From assembly GCF_002959895.1 (NCBI RefSeq), contig NZ_PPDD01000001.1:124001-188000 (forward strand): a stretch of DNA of 64,000 nucleotides, written 5' to 3'. Made by a program: the position numbers and the translations under genes. The DNA is from Veillonella infantium. Lineage in GTDB: Bacteria > Bacillota > Negativicutes > Veillonellales > Veillonellaceae. Below, piece by piece: positions 51,554-59,177 of this stretch (positions within the stretch are counted from its first letter, which is position 1; each line of letters begins with the position of its first letter). The notes beneath the pieces were generated by a model that worked only from the letters and a program-made list of their open reading frames with translations, ran no database searches and had not been told where the DNA came from.

Positions 51554-51584
51554 CATATACAAATTATATCATAATTTGTATATG
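51554..51584. promoter_or_regulatory. Operator of the phd-relE operon
   Basis: CATATACAAATTAT and ATAATTTGTATATG are perfect 14-bp arms with a 3-base centre. On the minus strand the dyad contains the -10 TATAAT (51564-51569), so bound antitoxin would block the promoter. Confidence 0.85.
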
Positions 51585-51602
51585 AATTGTGAATCACTAA
51601 TC

Positions 51603-52100
51603 CTATCCTAATCGTTTACGCAAGATAGCATAGAGAATCATACTAACAATAACGCTCATAACGGCTTGAATGGTATTGGTCACAATACTAGCAATGGCTA
51701 CGCCTGGATCGAATACAAAGTATTCAGCGATGAAGTAGCCTGCTACGATGATAATGCCACCTACAATGGTTGCCACCAAGGCAGAGGTAGTTGTCTTATT
51801 GTTATAGACAGTACCGACAAGATAGCCTTCAATGCCTTTCACCACAAAGGTGATTGGTACAAAGACTACGTAGCCGAGAAACAAATCAGCTAGCGCCGGG
51901 CCGATAGCACCAATATAGGCGCCATATTTTCGACCTAATAACAGAGCTGACGTCATAATAACGACATCTCCTACATTGAAATAGCCGCGAATGCCAGGTA
52001 CTGGGATTTTCGTGTACATGGTAAACAATGTTGCGAGGGCAATCAATACGGCTGTGAGTACTAACGCGGACGTAGTACTGCGGTTTTGAACGTGTTGCAT
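51603..52100 (-). CDS. ECF transporter S component
   Basis: A 165-residue membrane protein with five or six helices and an S-component pattern: ALVLTAVLIALATLFTMYTKIPVPG, GDVVIMTSALLLGRKYGAYIGAIGPALADL with the Ala/Gly-rich helix that contacts the ECF module, and VKGIEGYLVG. It binds one vitamin or metal and shares energy-coupling subunits encoded elsewhere. The VGDVVIM region resembles the YpdP/QueT-PanT-like groups; ligand not clear. GGAGG precedes the ATG. Confidence 0.83.
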   Translation of the reverse strand: MQHVQNRSTTSALVLTAVLIALATLFTMYTKIPVPGIRGYFNVGDVVIMTSALLLGRKYGAYIGAIGPALADLFLGYVVFVPITFVVKGIEGYLVGTVYNNKTTTSALVATIVGGIIIVAGYFIAEYFVFDPGVAIASIVTNTIQAVMSVIVSMILYAILRKRLG

Positions 52101-52209
52101 AGCGTCCTCCTTATAAAAATAGACATGTGACTATATCCATCACATGCCTATACTATATACCTTTATGGTAACACCTGCAAATACATAGAATTAACTATAA
52201 AAAATACTA

Positions 52210-52503
52210 TTAACAGTACTCTTCAAAACGTTCCTCTACATTGTAGAGAACCTCGCAATCACACCCGCCACCTTCCTTGATAATCCAGTCTAGTACGCTT
52301 TCAACATCTACCTTTTGTTTTTCTAAAAACTCTCTTGTGAAAGTCAGACTATGATCGCAACCGTCATTTGCTTCTAATTTCTCGTCTACATAATCAAAGA
52401 GATTCCAAAATAATTCTTCGTCCATAGGTAAACTATCTTTAAAATTCTGTTTTTCTTTAGCTTTATAGCCTTTCAATAATTCCTTTTTACGCGCTTTGTC
52501 CAT
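52210..52503 (-). CDS. DUF2695 protein
   Basis: A 97-residue acidic protein with the DUF2695 pattern: FWNLFDYVDEKLEANDGCDHSLTFTREFLEKQ and WIIKEGGGCDCEVLYNVEERF. The Cys and His in CDH and CDC may bind metal. Function unknown. It is the last gene of a ten-gene same-strand set of mostly acidic proteins. Confidence 0.83.
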   Translation of the reverse strand: MDKARKKELLKGYKAKEKQNFKDSLPMDEELFWNLFDYVDEKLEANDGCDHSLTFTREFLEKQKVDVESVLDWIIKEGGGCDCEVLYNVEERFEEYC

Positions 52504-52560
52504 TATGATTACTCCCTTTTATGTATTATAAGTTATAGCTCATGACTTATATCTCAAGCC

Positions 52561-53325
52561 TTATTTCTCATATAATTCCGGTCGTTCTAATATAGTGCCA
52601 TACTTCAACTTTGGTAGTTTAATTAATTGAGGGTACAACTGCTTAACCTCTTTACAAGATTTTAACGTAAGATGTTCTAAATTATTGAGTTCTAAAATGG
52701 GAGAGTAGTCTTTATCTATCACCTTTGCCGTTAAAAAGCTGAAAAAGCGCAACTGTTTCATATGGCGTAGAAATTCTAAGGATTGAACCTTAAGAATTTT
52801 AGGAGCGGCGAAGTCACCTTCTAAGGCAAGACTTTCAAGATGTTTTAGATTAGCTAATGGCACATAATCATCAATTTGTTGAAAGTTTTCAATCGACAGC
52901 GCTACTAAATTTACTAATCTTGAAATAGGCTCTAAGCTCGATACACTTCTTCCTGACCCAATGTGTAGATATTCTAGTTCTTGTAAGTTCTCTAATTTTG
53001 AAATATCTGGATAAACGCCCCATTTTATATGTAATTTTTTGAGTCTCTGTTGGGCACACACCGCATCAAATAACTCCTGTGGCATTCTTGTACAAAACAT
53101 GAGCTCTGTAAAAGTATCTGGATTATTTACTAGAAAATCACACCACTCCATCCAAATTCGCTTCTTATCTTTAGCAGAATAAGACTCATCTAACTGTGTG
53201 CAGTTGATTATCAGCTTGTCTTCACCATCATATTCAGAGACCTCTACCACAGATTTAGGCCGTGCGTCATCCTTATGATAGTAGTCAAAGCCATATTTAA
53301 TTTGCTTTTCCGTTAACACTGCCAT
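52561..53325 (-). CDS. Leucine-rich-repeat protein
   Basis: A 254-residue cytosolic protein. From about residue 90, short repeats appear (KLENLQELEYLHIG, RLVNLVALSIENF, NLKHLESLALEG, ELNNLEHLTLKSC), an LRR solenoid of about six turns. The N-terminal 85 residues form a separate domain without known match. There is no signal peptide, so it acts in the cytoplasm, probably as a binding protein. GAGGAATTG precedes the ATG. Confidence 0.75.
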   Translation of the reverse strand: MAVLTEKQIKYGFDYYHKDDARPKSVVEVSEYDGEDKLIINCTQLDESYSAKDKKRIWMEWCDFLVNNPDTFTELMFCTRMPQELFDAVCAQQRLKKLHIKWGVYPDISKLENLQELEYLHIGSGRSVSSLEPISRLVNLVALSIENFQQIDDYVPLANLKHLESLALEGDFAAPKILKVQSLEFLRHMKQLRFFSFLTAKVIDKDYSPILELNNLEHLTLKSCKEVKQLYPQLIKLPKLKYGTILERPELYEK

Positions 53326-53402
53326 TTACAATTCCTCATCTTCGTCAGTCCTATAATTAATTTATCTATAACCAGAGCCATGACCAACAGATTATAACGG
53401 GC

Positions 53403-53909
53403 CTAACAAATTGATACGAGCACATGCCCCTTCGCTTCTAGCACTTTTTTATAGAACACCTTCATCTGCTCGAAATCATGAAGAAGTTCATCTTTGATTT
53501 CTTCCTCTTCCTCTTCATAATCCCAAATATTTGGGTAAAGCTCTGCCTCTTTGCAGGCTGCCATATCAAAAGATTCGAGAGCTGCTTCCATGTCAAACTG
53601 TTCTAGAGCCGCCACGATATCTGCTAACTTATCGTGTTCGGTATACGCTAAGTAATCCGATATTTCTTCAACAGCTGTTATGCCAAGCACAGCTTGACTA
53701 AGAGGGTTATTATCATCCTTATGGTCAGTGCTTACGCCGGTAAGCACGAAATGGAGCACATCCCACATCTTGTCGATATCAAGCAATAATTCATCATCGT
53801 CATTCCACTCTTCAACGCTCTCAAGAATTTCCTCTTCTTCTGCGCCCATGGCTTTAAGCTCTTTTAAATTTACATCGCTTAAACAGCTATAATTAGCAAT
53901 TAATCCCAT
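53403..53909 (-). CDS. DUF1877 protein
   Basis: A 168-residue, very acidic protein of the DUF1877 (YfbM-like) family: MGLIANYSCLSD start, then DIDKMWDVLHFVLTGV and NPLSQAVLG mid-protein, and a Glu run (EEEEEE) near residue 137. Its molecular function is not known; members occur in immunity-type gene arrays (inference). AGGAGG precedes the ATG. Confidence 0.82.
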   Translation of the reverse strand: MGLIANYSCLSDVNLKELKAMGAEEEEILESVEEWNDDDELLLDIDKMWDVLHFVLTGVSTDHKDDNNPLSQAVLGITAVEEISDYLAYTEHDKLADIVAALEQFDMEAALESFDMAACKEAELYPNIWDYEEEEEEIKDELLHDFEQMKVFYKKVLEAKGHVLVSIC

Positions 53910-53993
53910 AGTCCATAACCTCCTAATCCTATAATCTCAGTAGAAGTGTAATAATCTGTAATCCCCTTAGATATATAGTACTCTATCGCTTAT

Positions 53994-54587
53994 TTAGTAC
54001 TCTATCTCTGTCAGTAATTCTAGTAAATTAGCCTCTCCTTCATTAGCTTTATTTAATAATGGCTTACCTAGTAAAAGCACTTGCAGTGAGTAGTAATAGA
54101 AGCTAAAGAATAAATCATCAGGAAATACATCTTCTTCCTCATATCTAAGAACGTCTTCATCTTCATCGTAGTCTTCAGACCATAGGTATTCTTCGTTGAG
54201 CATATCCTCAAAGTTCGGCAATGGATCTGCATGCTCTAGCATAAGACCATCTCGGATACACTCAGCAATCACAGTAAACAACTCAATCAATTGTTCTGCT
54301 AAATAATGAGCTACTTCATTCTGAGCGCTCTCTTCCTGGGCTTTCTTAAAAATACGAAGCAAGAAAATCATGGCGAATGGTGTAGCATGCCACAATGTGG
54401 ATTGATGCTCAATATTTAACGCTATGTCCTCACCAGCCACATCAACAGCTTCAATACTGTCCATCTTCCATAAAACATCAAATTGATTAGGAAAATCTGT
54501 GCCCCGTCCATAAGAGGTCGTTAACCGATGCCACGGTATATCACTGACTTGTACGGTCTCTATGTATTTTTTAGTTACAGTATCCAT
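53994..54587 (-). CDS. Hypothetical acidic protein
   Basis: A 197-residue helical acidic protein that I do not recognise. SDIPWHRLTTSYGRGTDFP near the N-terminus is a distinctive motif. Aromatic and acidic residues abound (WSEDYDEDEDVLRYEEEDVFPDD). No signal peptide or membrane helix. AAAGGTG lies upstream of the ATG. Spacing of about 80 bp from neighbours within the array. Confidence 0.65.
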   Translation of the reverse strand: MDTVTKKYIETVQVSDIPWHRLTTSYGRGTDFPNQFDVLWKMDSIEAVDVAGEDIALNIEHQSTLWHATPFAMIFLLRIFKKAQEESAQNEVAHYLAEQLIELFTVIAECIRDGLMLEHADPLPNFEDMLNEEYLWSEDYDEDEDVLRYEEEDVFPDDLFFSFYYYSLQVLLLGKPLLNKANEGEANLLELLTEIEY

Positions 54588-54665
54588 TAAATTTACACCT
54601 TTATAGTAACAATTTTATATTTGCACATTTATATGTACGCCATAGATCAGTGCATTTATCGATGA

Positions 54666-55472
54666 TTATTCCTGAACAACCTCTTTCACTAGTTCATAGG
54701 TGTCTATGAGACGCAGTTTTCCAATCCTAGGCTCATCTGTAATCTCCTCATAGATATCCTCAAGCGTTCTTCTTGGTGCTAGTGTCCATAATTTACACGG
54801 ATATAGTTCAACTGTCCCGATAATTTCCAAATTATCCAGTAACAAGCCTAAGTCCTTATGATTGAACCAACAGTCTGTATCGATACCAAAATTTGTATTA
54901 TCTTTTCGGCATGCGATTTTGCTGTTTAGAAACTGCTCCATTGTCGGTTTTTCTTCTTGTAAAAGCCGCGTACAGGCTAAATGATATTCGATTTTCCGCG
55001 GTGATTGATCCACGTCAGAGACAAAAATAGCACCATACTCGTTTTCAAATTTAACAGCTAATACGTCGCCCACCTTAAAATAAGGTACTCTTTTTGTTTT
55101 AGATTTACGAACCTTAATAGGCTTCGGATTTTCGCTCTGTAGCTGTACTGCTAACTTATCCAATACCTTTTGACGCTGTTTAAGGGCCTTATCATCGATT
55201 TCCAGCCAAAACTCATTAGGACCCTGAGCGATTATATCCAAGGCTTTCTGTTTAATATCAGTTGATAGATGCCCTATCTTCCATAACGAATAGGCCACCG
55301 CAGTCCAATAAATTTCTGTATAAAACTCATCAGTACAAAAATTTTCTTCTTCACTTAAAATGTCAGAAATGATCGTATCTACACTGATACCATCCTTGTA
55401 CCGCTCAACAATGGCATTATAAATATCATGACCGTCGTCACTATCTATGATCTTCACTCCGTCAATTGCCAT
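54666..55472 (-). CDS. Hypothetical protein, possible immunity-type domain
   Basis: A 268-residue protein. The N-terminal half is helical (DGHDIYNAIVERYKDGISVD). A basic linker (KPIKVRKSKTKR) leads into a beta domain, YFKVGDVLAVKFENEYGAIFVSD, which resembles the start of Imm26-type domains. The rest carries LWTLAPRRTLEDIYEEI. Not firmly assigned. GGAG precedes the ATG. Confidence 0.6.
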   Translation of the reverse strand: MAIDGVKIIDSDDGHDIYNAIVERYKDGISVDTIISDILSEEENFCTDEFYTEIYWTAVAYSLWKIGHLSTDIKQKALDIIAQGPNEFWLEIDDKALKQRQKVLDKLAVQLQSENPKPIKVRKSKTKRVPYFKVGDVLAVKFENEYGAIFVSDVDQSPRKIEYHLACTRLLQEEKPTMEQFLNSKIACRKDNTNFGIDTDCWFNHKDLGLLLDNLEIIGTVELYPCKLWTLAPRRTLEDIYEEITDEPRIGKLRLIDTYELVKEVVQE

Positions 55473-55544
55473 ACGATTCTCCTATAACAACACAAAACCG
55501 CTTGAAATACTCTTTTATTGCTGATTATTTTCCCATTTTACATA

Positions 55545-56087
55545 TTAAAAAAATAGACTTTCATATGGTGTAATGCTACCATCCTCTTCATGGTAAAAGC
55601 CTTGGTACAGAGGTTCTCGATGTGCCGCATCATAGAACTTTTGTAATTCAACAGCCACATTTGCTTCGGAAGGCATACCTAGCGCCTTGACAACCTCTTC
55701 CCATATTTCCATTTCTGTATAAGAAGCGATTTCATCATAACGCTCATTGGCATAGGCTTCGAGAGTATCCATGTCTGTATACTGGCTGGAGTCACAATAA
55801 TCATGCCAGCAAATGCTATATACCAACAAATAGATTAAATCATCTATACTTTCAGCTATACGACCACATTGACCTTCGCTGCTGACATAACCGATAGAGC
55901 CATCCTCTAATTGATGATATTCACCGCCGGCACCATCTCGAGCAAAAGCCTTTCCATCCAAGGAAAAGGTGCATCGCCCCTCTACCTCATCCCGCTCCGT
56001 TGGCTCATCGAGCAAAAAGAAATCAAATAAAGCATCAAAATCTGCTGCTAAGCTAGAGTCTTCCTGTAATATTTTTAAATAATCCAT
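55545..56087 (-). CDS. Hypothetical acidic protein (SMI1/immunity-like)
   Basis: A 180-residue acidic protein. FSLDGKAFARDGAGGEYHQLEDGSIGYVSSEGQCGRIAES (in parts, about residues 41-80) is reminiscent of SUKH/SMI1-type immunity proteins, in which a Gly-rich strand region follows an early helix, and the protein ends with an aromatic-rich ESLFF. Assignment is tentative. AAGAGGT precedes the ATG. Confidence 0.6.
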   Translation of the reverse strand: MDYLKILQEDSSLAADFDALFDFFLLDEPTERDEVEGRCTFSLDGKAFARDGAGGEYHQLEDGSIGYVSSEGQCGRIAESIDDLIYLLVYSICWHDYCDSSQYTDMDTLEAYANERYDEIASYTEMEIWEEVVKALGMPSEANVAVELQKFYDAAHREPLYQGFYHEEDGSITPYESLFF

Positions 56088-56124
56088 ATTCTTACCTCTT
56101 ATAGATTCGCATATTTACTCTATT

Positions 56125-56631
56125 TCATCTCTTATTTTCCCGTAATTCTAACAACGTAGAAACCTCGTCCATATCGAGATTAAACATGTTACTTTCAAGA
56201 TTAATAGGTTCAAAATAGTAACGAACTATATCTGTACCAAATTCATCTTCTAAATTGGCCCATTCTGCCCCTGAAAGCACGGTAAACCCAAGCGTATCGT
56301 TTCCAAGGCTTTCAACAAACCAGCGCACCTCATAATCAGGCTGAACGAAGTCGTTAAAGTATTTGATGGTTACATCCCGATCTTTCTCATCACCGTAAGG
56401 AATTTGCAGTTCTTTATCGCCCTTTTGTAACACAATATCGTCACCATAAGGCTTGCCATTGTTAACGGTTTGAATGTCGATAGGCTCATCCATCATATCA
56501 TTAAAATAGTTCACCACATCTTCGTCATCCTCGCGCCAATCAATCCAGATGATAGCTTCAGAATCAAACAAATCATTTAGATCCATATCATTGGCAAAAA
56601 AACTTTTTAATTCTTTATACAGATTTTCCAT
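56125..56631 (-). CDS. Hypothetical acidic protein
   Basis: A 168-residue, strongly acidic protein starting MENLYKELKSFFANDMDLND; AGGAGAG precedes the ATG at 56631. Mid-protein QIPYGDEKDRDVTIKYFNDF and VRWFVESLGNDTLGFTVLS resemble DUF6630/Imm-type small domains, but I cannot name a family with certainty. Part of the acidic-protein array. Confidence 0.6.
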   Translation of the reverse strand: MENLYKELKSFFANDMDLNDLFDSEAIIWIDWREDDEDVVNYFNDMMDEPIDIQTVNNGKPYGDDIVLQKGDKELQIPYGDEKDRDVTIKYFNDFVQPDYEVRWFVESLGNDTLGFTVLSGAEWANLEDEFGTDIVRYYFEPINLESNMFNLDMDEVSTLLELRENKR

Positions 56632-56702
56632 CTTCTCTCTCCTATGTATCACTTATAGCTTTAGCTAAACTTCCTCACCAGTGTTACCACTTTAAAACAA
56701 CA

Positions 56703-57134
56703 CTATAAAGTTTCGTAAATCACATCTTGTTGAGCCGTAAAATTTTCATCAAAAGAAACTAAAATATATAGATGTCCTGCCGGTGATTCGCCCACATCAT
56801 AGCCTAGCGCAAATGCGTCGTAACAACCTGATTTATCTAACATTATATCCGTTAGTGTAAGTACAACAGACTCTTCTTGCGGTATTTCCTTTTGTATAAT
56901 TTCCTGTGCTAGTTGGTCTAATTCATCTAATTGAACATATAATTGTTTCCACATTGATAGTGAAAGCACCTCAGCCTCAGTATAACCGGTACAACTAATA
57001 TTGAGGTTTTTAAAGGCTTGTCCTACAGTCTCTAAATGATTAGTACCCAATCTGCGAGATACAAAGTAAACGCCATACGGTTCTTCAGACCAGCTTTCAA
57101 CATTCCATAAAGTCATTAATTCGGATTTTCTCAT
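56703..57134 (-). CDS. Hypothetical acidic protein
   Basis: A 143-residue protein that I do not recognise. It starts MRKSELMTLWNVESWSEEPY and has a mixed alpha/beta pattern with two aromatic strands (VYFVSRRLG, GHLYILVSFDE). No Cys pair, signal peptide or membrane helix. GGAG lies 7 bases before the ATG, and the upstream array gene ends only 20 bp before. Confidence 0.6.
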   Translation of the reverse strand: MRKSELMTLWNVESWSEEPYGVYFVSRRLGTNHLETVGQAFKNLNISCTGYTEAEVLSLSMWKQLYVQLDELDQLAQEIIQKEIPQEESVVLTLTDIMLDKSGCYDAFALGYDVGESPAGHLYILVSFDENFTAQQDVIYETL

Positions 57135-57154
57135 CAGGACGCTCCATTAGTTAA

Positions 57155-57970
57155 TCATCCCGCAATATCTGCATCATCAGGGTTTCCCTCCGCATCAATA
57201 TGAGCTATGATACAGTGCCCCCAGAAGATATCATCGTCGTCATAATAGACCTCTATGGTGCCATCGTTACGAAATGCCAATTCACCCATCGTAATACGCT
57301 TAGCAAATACGTCTGACGTAATCGGATCTTGGTCATCATTGTCGAGCCAATCATTAGCAAGATCTAGTAATTTTTCACTAATATAGGTACTAATTCGTTG
57401 TTCAAATGCTTTAAAATTATCGATTGTATTGAAAGCAGCCAATGCTACGGTACAACTTTCATCAGAGTCCTCATCCACATCAAGGGTGAAAGCATAATCA
57501 TCAATTCTGGCTGTGTAATATTGATACTCTCGATTTAACAGGAAGTCACCCCGGTCAGTATGAAGGTATTTAGGGGTTTTCAAATACGCCGACAACGCCT
57601 CTAATTCTCTATGTTTAGCATGCTCCTCTAATACCTCAAGCACATAATAGCGATTATTCCAAGAGGGGCGCATATAGCCCAAGTCCTCTAAAGGCTTTGC
57701 TTTCTTAACCAATAATTTATAGACCCCATGGGGCTCAAAAGAATAACCCCATCTATCATCAAGGCCCTCAATAATCCACGTCAAAATGCCTTCGCTACGG
57801 TCAAGCATACCAGTTCGAGTATCTAGGATAGCATCGGTGTCCACCAGTGGTCTATGATACTTATCTAAATAAGGACTAGCCCCATTCGCATCGCTGCGTG
57901 GCAATGCATAGATTTCAAACTCTTCCGATTCAAACTCTGCTTCATATTCTGGTAAACGTACAATACTCAT
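57155..57970 (-). CDS. DUF2262 protein
   Basis: A 271-residue acidic protein. The C-terminal half is the DUF2262 domain: YISEKLLDLANDWLDNDDQD, then ITMGELAFRNDGTIEVYYDD and DDIFWGHCIIAHID. The N-terminal half is a beta-rich domain (WIIEGLDDRWGYSFEPHGVYKLLVKK, in parts). DUF2262 proteins occur in immunity-type loci and their binding partners are unknown. AGGAGAG precedes the ATG. Confidence 0.82.
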   Translation of the reverse strand: MSIVRLPEYEAEFESEEFEIYALPRSDANGASPYLDKYHRPLVDTDAILDTRTGMLDRSEGILTWIIEGLDDRWGYSFEPHGVYKLLVKKAKPLEDLGYMRPSWNNRYYVLEVLEEHAKHRELEALSAYLKTPKYLHTDRGDFLLNREYQYYTARIDDYAFTLDVDEDSDESCTVALAAFNTIDNFKAFEQRISTYISEKLLDLANDWLDNDDQDPITSDVFAKRITMGELAFRNDGTIEVYYDDDDIFWGHCIIAHIDAEGNPDDADIAG

Positions 57971-58088
57971 ATGACTCTCTCCTATTCATCACATTTTACG
58001 GTACAAACTATTTACAGTTAGAACTACATCCTTTTACAGATGATGCCATAGTATAATTACTTCTATAACATTAAAATGTTCTGTTGCA

Positions 58089-58919
58089 TCACAAGTGTTC
58101 AGCTACATCAATTCTATGTAATAGTTCTTTCGCTAGTTCTTTGGCTATTTTGAATTCCTCATTTGAAAGCACCATAAGTACAAAGCTATCGGTTCCTGTG
58201 TCCATGCCTGCTAACGTATAGTTTTCCCACGTAGAATTAAGACTAGCACACCAGTCCATAATAACTTGATCTTCATCTAATGTTGCTGTATCAATAGTTA
58301 GATTTTCTCTAGTATCTAAAGACTTATTACGTATTAACTTCTGTACATGATAAATAAAATCCTCTAGTTCACATTTACAGTCTAACTCTACGGCATATCC
58401 TTTAGAGAGTAGTTCCTCATAGAGGTTCCACCAGCTATCTTCCAATTCTTCCAGGGAGCTCAACTTTACCTTGGTCATAAACGATTTAGCTTGTTTTGCA
58501 TCACCTAGCAACAACGTTGCTAATTCTGTAAATGTAGATCGCATCTGATCAATATCTAGATACACTGCTTCTACACACAAACTATAGTCAGGTACTCTGC
58601 GTTTTTTCATAAAAGCCCGCATCATCTTCACTGCGTCAGGATAACTTACATCAGCCATACGATAGGTCTTGCCATCTATATCTAAGAATAAATCTACTGC
58701 ATCCTGCGTTTTACCTACACGTGCTTTCATGGCTGTACATCCATCGATGGCATGAGGTGGGTATAACTCCATGTACATATAAAATCCATCATGCATAGCC
58801 TTTAAGGTATTATCTATTCCGACTATATTAAAACCGTTTCCATTAGAACCAGGGCTCTTCAAGCGCCATTCTTCGAAATTATCAAATAGTTTTTCTTGAA
58901 TCCAATTGTAAAAGCTCAT
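58089..58919 (-). CDS. Hypothetical protein (DUF6630-like)
   Basis: A 276-residue protein, first gene of the array. The ATG at 58919 follows GGGGGAGAG by 5 bases; the GTG 6 bases earlier is less likely. The C-terminal part, GYAVELDCKCELEDFIYHVQKL then LNSTWENYTLAGMDTGTDSF and VLMVLSNEEF, resembles DUF6630-type domains. The N-terminal half has WIQEKLFDNFEEWRLK and a beta-rich region. Function unknown. Confidence 0.6.
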   Translation of the reverse strand: MSFYNWIQEKLFDNFEEWRLKSPGSNGNGFNIVGIDNTLKAMHDGFYMYMELYPPHAIDGCTAMKARVGKTQDAVDLFLDIDGKTYRMADVSYPDAVKMMRAFMKKRRVPDYSLCVEAVYLDIDQMRSTFTELATLLLGDAKQAKSFMTKVKLSSLEELEDSWWNLYEELLSKGYAVELDCKCELEDFIYHVQKLIRNKSLDTRENLTIDTATLDEDQVIMDWCASLNSTWENYTLAGMDTGTDSFVLMVLSNEEFKIAKELAKELLHRIDVAEHL

Positions 58920-58967
58920 ATGCACTCTCCCCCATATACTGCTGTTTACATATAATGTTTAACTGAC

Positions 58968-59051
58968 TATGTAACTAAATATGTAACTAAATATGTAACT
59001 AAATATGTAACTGAATATGTAACTGAATATGTAACTGAATATGTAACTGAA
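58968..59051. repeat. 7 x 12-bp tandem repeat upstream of the acidic-protein array
   Basis: Three units TATGTAACTAAA are followed by four of TATGTAACTGAA with no gaps. They lie 49 bp upstream of the first array gene, in its likely promoter region. No spacers are present, so it is not a CRISPR. Copy number changes here could alter expression of the whole array. Confidence 0.95.
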
Positions 59052-59107
59052 TATATATCTTAATTATATCATTATTAAGGAATACTTATAATGAAAGCAT
59101 AGGATAA

Positions 59108-59143
59108 AAAATACCCCTACAAGATACGTCTTGTAGGAGTATT
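59108..59143 (-). terminator. Terminator of the adhesin gene
   Basis: AATAC-CCCTACAAGA pairs with TCTTGTAGG-GTATT around a TACG loop, followed on the minus strand by T-rich DNA. Confidence 0.8.
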
Positions 59144-59177
59144 GATCACACTATTTGGATTCTTATTTAGGTTCTAA

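Noticed and set aside
58968-59051. Possible CRISPR array
   Set aside because: The 12-bp units are directly adjacent with no spacers; it is a simple tandem repeat.
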